Assembly: GCF_958979055.1 (NCBI RefSeq)
Contig: NC_084894.1
Span: 9,254,001-9,318,000, forward strand
From: Alnus glutinosa
Lineage: Eukaryota; Streptophyta; Magnoliopsida; Fagales; Betulaceae
Length of the DNA: 64,000 nt
Direction of reading: 5' to 3'
The notes beneath the pieces were generated by a model. That model did not search any database. It had not been told where the DNA came from and saw nothing but the letters and a program-made list of their open reading frames with translations. A program made the translations under genes and the position numbers. Positions 46,789-57,574 of the stretch are shown here, piece after piece (the first letter of the stretch is position 1; every line of letters starts with the position of its first letter).

Positions 46789-48303
46789 CAAAAGCAAAAA
46801 GTTAGAGAGAGAAAAAAAATGTACCTTAAGGGAGCTTTGGATAGTGCACAAAAATCATCGCATGAGAAAAGTAATTATCTAGAATTAAGATGCACAGGAA
46901 AACTTAGCAGATATAAGGCGTAAACTTTAATCATATATAAGCATCGGCAATCAATGCACAATGAAACAAGATATCAAGCAAAAACACACACAATATCTGA
47001 AAAGCTATCAAAAGAAAAATAAAATTTTGCATCTTCTCCCCCATTTTTTTTTTTAAAAAAAATAACAAAAACATGCTTCTAAGGTAAAGAAATAAAACTT
47101 AACCTAGCATGTGTGGCAAGATCAAACCTGTTCTCAAGGAGAAATGATCAAAATTACAATACAAACAAGCAGCTGCCCGACATGCTTTTTTTGTCATCCC
47201 CAAATAGTACCTGCAGAATTTTCTCAAGAACAACAAGAGAAATAAGGGGAAAATAATAATGGTTCCTAGATTGCAAAGCAAGCAGAAATATGTCAGAAAA
47301 AACAGTGCAATGCAATCACACCTGATGTTTTAGAATTAGGAACCAAATCCTAGGCATATGTACTTTCACCATCTAGGTGTGACCATTCCCCCTCAAGGGG
47401 TGAACGGTTTCATCCTTTCTGACCCATGTCTGCCTTCTTGGTGGTGGTTGTTGATAGGCCTTCATCTAGTAATCCATCCACTGTATCATACTCTGCATCC
47501 ATATAGGCAGCTTTCTATAGAATTGGTCATCCTCAAGCTTCTGTGGCGTATTCATGTAGTGCCTTGATTTGTTTTTCTTGAGTTTGCCATTCTGATTGGC
47601 AAGAACAAATCGTTACTGATGCCGCTAATGTCGAGGAGCCTGATGCCGTGGGGCCTGATGCCATGCAGCCTGATACTAGAGAGCCTGATGCCGTGGAGCC
47701 TAATGCTAGGCCAGAGGTCCAGTGCCAAATGTAGCTTGTCTTGGCACCTATTTCTTGACCTTTGATCTCTGAGCTTTGAGAATGGAGCACTGGGGTCGAA
47801 TGTGGCCACTTAACCCACAATGGTGGGATATAGAAATCCTTCTTATGATAGGAGGCTTCTAAGCAGCCTTAGCACTAGCCGGAACATCCCCATCAATAAA
47901 TTCCTTTCCTTTATCCAGGTCGACGGATGGAGGCTCGGGAACTGTGGGCTTGACAAAAATAGTCTTAGAAGTAGAAGGGATATCAGAGGAAGAAACTACA
48001 TACCAGAGTTCGGTCTTGTTTGTTGGGCTCTTCTGGATTGACAACATATGGGCTGGTTTCTCATCAGTAACCCTCTCCAACTGTAGCTGTGTCTCCCGTA
48101 GCTTCTCCTCTAGATCCTGAATCTTAAGCAGCAAGGAACTCTTCTCTGTCTATAGACTGTTCAGCTCATGGATGTGCTACTTACGAGTCTCCCTCAACTT
48201 CTCGAACTCTACATAGATGATTTTATAGGCTTCTTTGAGTTCTTCCCCGTCTTCATCATTGTGCTCAGAGTAGTAGGATTGAGAATCCTCTTGGTCTTCA
48301 TGT
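46789..48303 (-). pseudogene. Inverse copy (arm B) of 3' noncoding DNA and gag second part
   Basis: Minus-strand copy of 45093-46608. The coiled-coil frame 47859-48134 reads SLLLKIQDLEEKLRETQLQL and ends VPASAKAA; 47533-47820 gives the WVKWPHSTPVLHSQSSEIKG segment and GCATCAGGC-type repeats. Stops and frameshifts differ from arm A in places (for example TDEKPAH against TGEKLTH), showing independent decay after duplication. Confidence 0.82.
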
Positions 48304-49499
48304 TATAACGCCCCGATTTTTACAAAAAGACGTAAGTGAAAATTTTGATTTCCACATGACATTACGATATCATCAGAATTAAGATTTGATAGCAGAATGT
48401 ATTTTTTTCTTAATAACTTAGGAATATAACACATCAGAGCTAATTGAATTACCTCAATATATAAATAATATAATTTGGTGTTTTAACATAATAAATACAC
48501 ACAAAGCATTTAATATATGTGCCACAGACGACATTGTTATAAAATATCAACCTTACTGTAATAAATATTACAGCACCAAAGAAACATATAAAAATGAGTT
48601 TGACACATATAAATAAAGGATAGACTAAGCAGGGTAGTCCATCACACCCAAGAGGCGGTAGATAGCCTCATCCACACTCATCAGGATTAGCACAATAATC
48701 CTGGTAATCCTGGTGTTCCTCATCCTCAGTCCCTGGACAATCATTCATAATACCACAATTCTATATACCCATAAAGTGAGTTAACTGTTTTCAATAATAA
48801 TATGATTGCTGATTTATTAGAAATAAAGAACACAATGCAATGACAAAATAAAATGATAGTTCTATATGCACAGTCTTATTTATTTAAATAACCATTTTCT
48901 TCTTGCATTCATCATATGGAGTCATAACTCCTGTCTAACGTGTTATAGGAGATGTAACCCCCGTTTATCGAGTTATAGGAGACATAACTCTCGTTTAGGA
49001 AGTTTTAAGGAGACGTCACTCCTCTAATAATTTATTATCTTTTTAGTACAGGCAGACGTCACTCCCTAGTCCGTTGGCAGACGTTACTCCCAACTTTGGT
49101 ATTTATTAATATCTTTGACACAGACAGACGTCACTCCCTGGTCTGTTGCCAGACGTTACTCCAAACTCTTTTATTAAAAAATTCATTAATTAAAATAAAA
49201 AAATATGCAAATTCTACATGCGCAAACAATTAAATAAAGCAGAAATTATAATATTATGAAAATCCAGCATCACCCTTAGTAAGTAATAAATACTTACAGT
49301 TTTCTGCTCCAAAAAGATGTCCATAGAAATACTGACTGCATAGTCATATACATGCAATAATAAATTAGCATAAGATGCTTAGAGAATGATATTATTATCA
49401 TTGCAACTTTTAATCCTTTAAATGATTTATTGTAGCCTTTAATGTTATTTATTTAAGACACCATTAATTACTAGGGCACTATAACTACTATATATATAT

Positions 49500-49683
49500 G
49501 AGTAATGATTGAATACCACATAAAGATACAACTTTTCACTACCTTACCTATGTGGCAAGGTGGTCCCCTACCTTAATTTATTTTTAAAAAAATAAAAAAA
49601 TTCAAAAAGTAGTGGGGGATCATCTTGCCACATAGGCAAGGTAGTGAAAAGTTGTATCTTTGAGTGGTATTCAATCATTATTC
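49500..49683. mobile_element. MITE present only in arm B
   Basis: The left arm GAGTAATGATTGAATACCAC then GATACAACTTTTCACTACC is inverse to the right arm GGTAGTGAAAAGTTGTATC...GAATCATTATTC (paired over about 75 bases). It is flanked by TATATATA on both sides. Arm A at the matching place reads TGTTATATAGTAG without an insert, so this inserted after the inverted duplication. Confidence 0.85.
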
Positions 49684-49986
49684 TATATATATATAACAGT
49701 TATGTATCTAATCATATGGATATCATAATTGTCCTTATATTTGTTTACAAACAAAAATAGGTAGAATAGTTCCATTTACGTTAATTATATAAATGGACGG
49801 CACAACGGCATAAATATTAATACTTCAAATTTTAAATCGGGTAAAATAATGACATTAATATATTAAATGTCTAGTAACATTTTAACATAATTGGGCAACA
49901 TAGCGGCACTTTGGAAATATTTTCATTTTCCTTATTTAGAGTTGACCGAATATCAGTTATATATCATTCAGATTATTTATATACAT

Positions 49987-50080
49987 ATATCTTTCAGATT
50001 ATATAAATATCTTTCAGATTATGCATAGATACATATATCTTTCAGATTATATCTTTCAGATTATATCTTTCAGATTATTT
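49987..50080. repeat. Tandem ATCTTTCAGATTAT units
   Basis: Six or so copies of TATCTTTCAGATTAT. Arm A has only two diverged ones (43622-43655), so the array expanded in arm B. It ends directly at the nested LTR insertion. Confidence 0.8.
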
Positions 50081-50094
50081 ATATGTGACGACCT

Positions 50095-50147
<53 letters not shown>
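50095..50147 (+). repeat. Homopolymer T tract
   Basis: About 50 consecutive T near the end of the nested LTR. Length may be inexact in the assembly. Confidence 0.9.
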
Positions 50148-50150
<3 letters not shown>

Positions 50151-51349
50151 CAAACATAAACGAGTCATCGCAGTGGCATGACTACGTGTCGCTCAGCCAA
50201 CATATGGCACATGTCCCATAACATGCACCAGATAATCAGAGTATAACATATATCTATCTATGCAGCGGAAAACATAAATCTGAATAGCGAAAATTACAAC
50301 TTATACATCTATCACAAATTAATTACAACATTGAGCCATTTAACATCTATCTGTTTGAGTCTTATTAACACAATATTTACATAACAATAATGGCTTAACA
50401 AAGAATAAGTGACACAAACGTCACAAGCCATACCAAACCTATAAAATGGTGGACAGCCCGCGGTCCGACAATTACAACTGTTGCGGCGAGCTTCAGTCAT
50501 AATATCCCAAGTACACTACTACCAACCCATCAACTATACCGAAGTACCTGCAGCCAAAGAAACATCATCTACACGGTTGTGGTGGTATCCACATCCGCAT
50601 AGGTGAAAGAATGAGTTCACTGCCTTAGCATGAAACATACTAAGACCTCAGTGGTATAAGACTAACTGAGTTTTCACAAAGAACCAACCCTTATTTTATT
50701 TTTAGTCGTGCGAGCACTATATTAGCCACAATTTACCAATAGTTAATGCAGCAAACACCGACTATCCAGAAAACATTTAAAACATACTATATAGCTGTGA
50801 ACATATGTAGAAGTTCCAGTCATCCCTCCTTGGAAGTTTTTACATATAGACCCCTCTATAATAATACTTTTCATCGGTCGCTCAGACATATGTGCATACG
50901 ATCACTCCATCACAGATATCACGCATACACATAGGTCATAAGCAAGGAACATGGCATCTTACTCTTCCATACTAGGATAACATTCGTCAACAAAACACTC
51001 GCAACACCATCTCTAATTGTATTTCAGCTTCGTGCCTTGACGTCAGTAGATCATGAGAGCATTAGAGTTCAACTCAATCATGCTAACACGTCTTTCCTGA
51101 AGAACAAGAACAGTCAACCTTCTTACTTATAGACATGCCATTACTCGCACCTGGGCAATCATGTATCCATGTACTTTCAAGTTCAATGTATGATCTTAAC
51201 ACATGACTATCCGATAGAAATATACATAAGATCTTTTTTATGAAGACTCTTATGCATACCAATACTTTTAGTAAAACTACTCATAGCATAAAAACATCAC
51301 TCATAAAACAATGCTATATATGCTATGCATGAACTGGGGCTAATAATGT

Positions 51350-51475
51350 TGCCGATACTGATATGCTGCCGATACTGATATACTGCTGATACTATTATGC
51401 TGCTGATACTGATATGCTATTGATACTGATATGCTGCTGATACTGATATGCTACTGATATTGCTGGTATGTATGC
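51350..51475. repeat. 18-base tandem array (GATACTGATATGCTGCT units)
   Basis: About seven units of GATACTGATATGCTGCTG with point changes (CTGCC, CTATT, CTACT). It belongs to the 50084-63294 LTR. Confidence 0.85.
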
Positions 51476-51795
51476 TCTATACTACATGCTCAATGTTCCG
51501 TGCTTGGCCAGTATATATTTCACTACTGTATCACGCTGAAATCATGCAGTTGTTAAATCACGTTCTCTTAAAACTAAACAAATCCAGCATTTTATCCAAC
51601 ACTTTGAAATCATTCAAAACTTAGTTTCTTTATAAAATCGAAACAGTTTCAACATGACATGTTCTCAAACAACTTGCATAATTTAAATCTCAACCGCAGA
51701 ACTTAACACTTTAAATCTATTCAATACTTTTCACTCTTGCACTATCTCTTAAATATCATTGATATAGTTTAAACATAATCGAAACTAATCAAATC

Positions 51796-53084
51796 TGTTA
51801 GTATTTTGGCCTCATTCTGTGTTTGGACAAAATCAATTATATGTAAGGATGCTGCAAACAGGGATTCCACTGTTCAGAGTGAAGTCAGAAGAATTTCAAA
51901 GTTCCTTGTCAGCCGTCCGGACGATGTGTCATCCCGTCCGGACGCCAGACACTTCAGCATCATCCGTCCAGACGACATGCTTCTTCCGTCCGGACACTTC
52001 ACTGTATCGAGAAGCTTCTGTGCCAGCTCGCTCCGTCCGGACGTTTCAGCAGCACGTCCGGATGCCTATCAGTTCTCGAACGGTTCACTGATTCTTTCCA
52101 AGTTCCAAGAAAGGGAAGATCAATCAACCATTCGGACGATGTGTATACCGTCCGGACGCGTATCTCCGTAAGGCAAGAATCGCAGTTCAAAATGAACTGT
52201 CCGGACATCTGACAATTGTGGTCTGGACGCTGGTGCATCATATATGGTAACTGATGATTTGACTTCAACCGTCCGGACGTCTCCCCGTTATGGTCCGGAC
52301 GCACACGCATCAGATATGGAAATTGCGTGCTGAAGTTTAGCCGTCCGGACGTCTCCCCCTTATGGTCCGGACGCACACGCATCAGATATGGAAATTGTGT
52401 GCTGAAGTTTAGCCGTCCGGACGCGCGAAGCCTGTTATGGAAATTACTTGCAGCGGACGTGCGTCCGTCCGGACAATCGAGCCATCCCGTCTGGACGATG
52501 TTCTTATACAGGAAAGATTTCTCCGGGAAAATTTCGTAAAATCCTGTCGCACAGTTGTCCGTCCAGACGGTCATGGTCCACCGTCCGGACGGCTCACAGG
52601 CTTATTTTGCCTGACGCTCATTCTGACCCCCAGACTATAAATAGGGGTCCTTGGGCACTTAGAGCTGCAAGAATTCGGTGTGAATTCCATTAGAGCTCAG
52701 AGACGTGTTATTTCTTCTAGAGCCGTTTTTCAAGTGTGCTGCGCTATAAATCGAAGTCTATCTTAGAGGTCGACTCTAAGGTAAGAAGTTCCATTGAAGA
52801 CACCTTCAGGTAGGTGAACCTGGTTGGGAAGCGTTCATGTTGGGTTACACGTCAGAGATTAAGGTACGACCACTGCATTGGTACATGTGAGTGTTACTAT
52901 CTTGTATCTAGCTTTGTCTTCCGAATAGTGGAATTCCTGGGTTTGGCTGCCCCGAAGTGGTTTTTCTCTTAACTAAGTTTTCACTTCGTCAATAAAAATC
53001 TCTATGTCATTTACTTTCCGCTGTACTTTAATTTTTGTTGACACTTATGCACACACTTTTTTTAGAAGTCATTTCAATTTTTCA
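51796..53084 (+). mobile_element. Solo Copia LTR with perfect AAATC target duplication
   Basis: 1289 bases from TGTTAGTATTTTGGCC to CAATTTTTCA, flanked by AAATC on both sides (51791-51795 and 53085-53089). TATA box at 52636-52643. Homologous to the LTRs at 54924 and 61099 (inverse). The U3 part holds many CGTCCGGACG copies (about 51910-52590). No internal sequence, so it arose by LTR-LTR recombination. Confidence 0.93.
52636..52643 (+). promoter_or_regulatory. TATA box of the solo Copia LTR
   Basis: ACTATAAATAGGGGTCC, directly downstream of the CGTCCGGACG array. Confidence 0.75.
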
Positions 53085-54923
53085 AAATCATTTCAAACCA
53101 TATACATTTCATCATATGGTTGGTTCAGTTTCATAAACAATATATATATTTTTATCAATCCAATACATATAAAAATATATATTTTCTCAGTGAGTGGAAT
53201 ACCCACCTTGGCTGCATTGGACTTTTGACTCGAACATCCCCTTGGACTCCAATCACTTGGACTCTACATTGGAGAATCAATTGAAGTCTCCAATCCGAAC
53301 ATGATCCTGCAAACATTGGTATCGTTAGACTACACTATTGAATCCCATATTCTATGACATCCTAACTACCCGCATGCTCACACGTCACGTCACTCGCTTC
53401 TAAGCTATCTAGATACCTTAAGCTATTATTAGATTAGACATTGGTTATAGGTTGGTGTCTTATCTTGTTTATTAACTAGAAAATGCATCTACTATTTCAT
53501 TAGCTTATTTGTTACTGTTGTGTCACATTATTATTCCTAATCCTTTTTATAGCTTGTTGCTATTTACTAAGTTCACAATATTTATACTTAAGCCATATAC
53601 ATGTATTTGTATACATATATACATACACATATAAAACGCTTAAGCCTAACTGATAATACACTAAAACACTTAGTGTACATGGATAGGTGAATTAGGTACC
53701 AAGTTGTCTTGTTATCATTATTAACTATTAAGTCTTATAGTTAGTTTATCTATTTAAGTTAACTAAGTATATTCGATCCCTTTATATATACTTATTGACG
53801 TAAGATTATATTAGACATCACAACTCTATGTTCTTTTAACCTTGACCACTACATTAATACTTTACTAGTTTCTAACCTTCCAAGAAATTTAGATTATAAG
53901 ACTTAGACACACTAGTAATCACTTATCTTATTTCTCATTCCCACTTAGTACCAAGATGGGGACTTAATCAATAATTAGCAATTCATCCTCCTCTAAACAT
54001 CCAAATGGTTTATAATAAAGAATCCAACATTAATCAATTCCACTTTATCCAACCTATACCCAAAATCCTCATAGATGGTCTCTTAATCCATCCAAGCTTT
54101 AAAGCATACTTACAACACTAAAATAACTCATAGTAGAGAACCTACTAAGTTCCAATAAATCATTTGCACTCTTTTTTGTATAGTACCATTAACCCATTCT
54201 CTATTTCCACCTCATTCGCCATTTACACCAAAAGGATCTAACACATTAACTTCAACATCATAGTTCACTCCAAATCAACACCAAATTTGGATTCAACAAC
54301 ATACATACATCAAAGCCATAAAACCAACTCTAAGGGTACCAATTTGGTAATTCTCAACAAAGCCCTCAAAATCAATCTCCAACAACTCTAGGAGACCAAT
54401 CCTAACTAATTTCAGCACCCATACACAAGCCATCTTTGGATAACACCCAACCATTTCCAAATGAAATTAACCGGAACCCATCCTTAACCAAGTTCCACCA
54501 ACAAGACTCAATAAAACATCATCAAATCAACCATCAATAAAAATCCAGAATTTCATCAATAAACCCAACAATTTCCATCCTGAAACTAACACCCAAAAAT
54601 CACATCTCAAACAAAACCCCGATTTAGTAACTCTATTCACAACTCAAGCAATATCATCAAATTTGCCAACAACAAAATCCAGCATCTCTACCAATCAAAG
54701 CCAAGCAAAACGCCCATCCAAAATGATAACCCATCACCAACAAACCCCATGAAAATCAAACCCAAATGGATGCTAAAAAGGACCTAAAACAGATTCTAAA
54801 ATAATCCATCCAAGAAGAAATTCCAGAATTTCCCACAATGCCCATTCGGTTCTATAGCAAAATCAAATTGAAATATTTTAACTAAACAAGAAATCTACCA
54901 CAACCAAAATAAGAAATCATTTA
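53085..54923. other. Middle part of the 50084-63294 LTR
   Basis: AT-rich sequence with no coding. The minus strand contains GGTGGGTATTCCACTCACTG at the left, a phrase common in plant Gypsy LTR/leader sequence, and A/C-rich DNA to the right. Nothing else seen. Confidence 0.5.
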
Positions 54924-56290
54924 TGAAAAATTGAAATGACTTCTCAAAGTAAAGTGTGTGCATAAGTGTCAACAAAAATTAAAGCACAGCGGAAAGTAAA
55001 TGACACAGAGATTTTTGTTGACGAAGTGAAAACTCAGTTAAGAGAAAAACTACTCCGGGGCAGCCAAACCCAGGAATTCCACTATTCAGAAGACAAAGCT
55101 AGATACAAGATAGTAACACTCACATGTACTGATGCAGTGGTCGTACCTTGATCTCTGACGTGTAACCCAACACGAACGCTTCCCAACCAGGTTCACCTAC
55201 CTGAAGGGGTCTTCAATGGAACTCCTTACCTTAGAGCCGACCTCTAAGACAAACTTCGATTTATAGCACAGCACACTTGAAAAACGGCTCTAGAGGAAAT
55301 AACATGTCTCTGAGCTCTAATGGAATTCACACTGAATTCTTGCAGCTCTAAGTGCCCAAGGACCCCTATTTATAGTCTGGGGGTCAGAATGAGCGTCAGA
55401 CAAAATAAGCTTGTGAGCCGTCCGGACGGTGGACCATGACCGTCCGGACGGACAACTGTGCGACAGGATTTTCCGAAATTTTCGCGGAAAAATCTTTCCT
55501 GTATAAGAACATCGTCCAGACGGGATGGCTTGATCGTCCGGACGGACGCACGTCCGCTGCAAGTAATTTCCATAACAGGCTTCGCGTGTTCGGACCAAGG
55601 GGCAGGAGCGTCCGGACGGCTAAACTTCAGCACGCAATTTCCATATCTGATGCGTGTGCGTCCGGACCATAAGGGGGAGACGTCCGGACGGCTAAACTTC
55701 AGCACGCAATTTCCATATCTGATGCGTGTGAGTCCGGACCATAACGGGGAGATGTCCGGACGGTTGAAGTCGAATCGTCAGTTACCATATACGATGCACC
55801 AGCGTCCGGACCACAGCTGTCAGATGTCCGGACGGTTCATTTTGAACTGCGATTCTTGCCTTACAGAGATACGCGTCCGGACGGTATACCACATCGTCCG
55901 GACGGTTGATTGATCTTCCCTTTCTTGGAACTTGGAAAGAATCAGTGAACCGTTCGAGAACTGATAGGCGTCCGGAGGTGCTGCTGAAACGTCCGGACGG
56001 AGCAAGCTGGCACAGAAGCTTCTCGATACAGTGAAGTGTCCGGACGGAAGAAGCACGTCGTCCGGACGGATGATGCTAGAGTGTATGGTGTCCGGACGGG
56101 ATGACACATCGTCCGGACGGATGGAGCAGTAGACAGATGGGCGTCCGGACGGGATGACACATCGTCTGGACGGCTGACAGGGAACTTTGAAATTCTTCTG
56201 ACTTCACTCTGAACAGTAGAATCCCTGTTTGTAGCATCTTTACATATAAGTGATTTTGTCCAAACACAGAATGAGGCCAAAATACTAACA
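54924..56290 (-). repeat. 3' LTR of the Copia element
   Basis: On the minus strand TGTTAGTATTTTGGCC...CAATTTTTCA. TATA box (minus) at 55367-55374. About 20 copies of CGTCCGGACG or one-mismatch variants between 55415 and 56180. Confidence 0.92.
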
Positions 56291-57574
56291 AACTCCCCTT
56301 TTGGCCATTCTGGGACAAAAATCACTTGACCGGTTTGGAAATACATTCTTGGTCCAAAATGAAAATTACTCCCCTTTTTTGTCACAAAGGGACAAAGGGT
56401 AAACAGAGTAATAAAAACTAACTGTCATAAAAATTACTCCCCCTAACGGTCTCAGAAGGACCCGAGAAACGGAGTAATATAGGTTCAACAGTTGTTCAAT
56501 TACAAAGACTGAAAAGAATTGCTGAAGAAAACTTCCGAAGAGCGAGAGATCAGCAGAGTGAGGACTGTCACAAGAATAGTAGCACATGCAGTATTTGTCT
56601 GAAAAACTAGTCATAGAGCAAGTCAATATTATGAGAACATAGAGGTGATAGATAAGCATACCATAGACAAAAGTTACCCTGCCAAAATAAAGAAGATAGC
56701 CTGCTCAGCTCATGTAAAGCGTGTGTGTGTGTGTGTGAAGACTCTTATCCATAAGGTTTGCGTTTTACAAAAATGACATGAAACCACCAGATTTTTTAAA
56801 CAAGAGAGAAGGTCAAAGACACATAAGCCAAAAGTCAAACCTTATAACTTGCTAGGGCCTAGACACCCTCATCTGATACACTCCCCCTAAGTGACAGCAC
56901 ATATTCAGTTTTACTTGTACCATGAAGGACAAGGTAAAAATTTTTTACTTGCTCATAGAGGGCAAGGTAAAATGAAGCACATAAGCAGTGATTAAACAAA
57001 TTAAAGCACAAAACTTTTGATGAATTACTGCTTGTGACTTATAATACTGCAGTTTGTAGGGAGTGCCAGAATTTATAGGTGCTAGGTTCAACTAGCCTGT
57101 GGTCAGTTTTGGCCATCCAAACAAGAACCTCTTCTCTTATCCAAAAAATTCTAGAAGCAAAGAGTCAGAGAAGGAAAATACGCACCTTCGGGGAGTCTAG
57201 AATAGTGCATGAGGTCATCACATGAGACAAGTTACTATCAAACAGAACAAAGAGTAGGAAAAACTTTTGCACAAGTCAGACTAATGTTCTCACCCACATG
57301 TAAGCATAATATATCAATGCTCAACAAACTAGTAAGGCAGAGAGAATACACGAAATAGCTGACATACCTTGTGAAAGACTTAACCTGCTACGAAAAACAC
57401 CCCCTTTGCCTTTTTTTTTTTTTTTTTTTTTTAATACAACATCATGCTATCAGAGGACAAAGAGTTCATCCTAGCATGGAAACATCATGTCTAGGACATG
57501 GCACAAACACCAATGGCTTTTCGAAGAGACTCAAACCTGCTACCATCTAGAGGTTTGGTAAGAATGTCAGCCAA
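56291..57574 (-). other. 3' noncoding region of the Copia element
   Basis: Between the end of pol and the 3' LTR. Holds a (GT)n at 56721-56738, a T-run at 57411-57432, and several purine-rich GGGGGAGT words that look like polypurine tracts. Homologous to 45991-46788 of the gag-only element. Confidence 0.7.

Larger units (their letters stand above)
48304..50083 (-). mobile_element. Solo LTR, arm B copy, 3' part
   Basis: Inverse of 45092 back to about 43600: TATAACGCCCCGATTTTTAC at its start, then the AGACGTCACTCC-type array (48920-49165). The remaining 5' part resumes at 63295 after the nested LTR and runs off the window. Confidence 0.85.

Noticed and set aside
51350..51475. Possible CRISPR-like array
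   Set aside because: Units are contiguous 18-base tandem repeats without spacers, in a plant LTR.
51806..52171. Frames of 90-190 residues in the Copia LTRs (also 51999-52574, 55458-55913, 61957-62466)
   Set aside because: They arise because CGTCCGGACG repeats keep frames open (giving SGRPD/VRTSG-type runs on both strands); they differ between LTR copies and have no domain.
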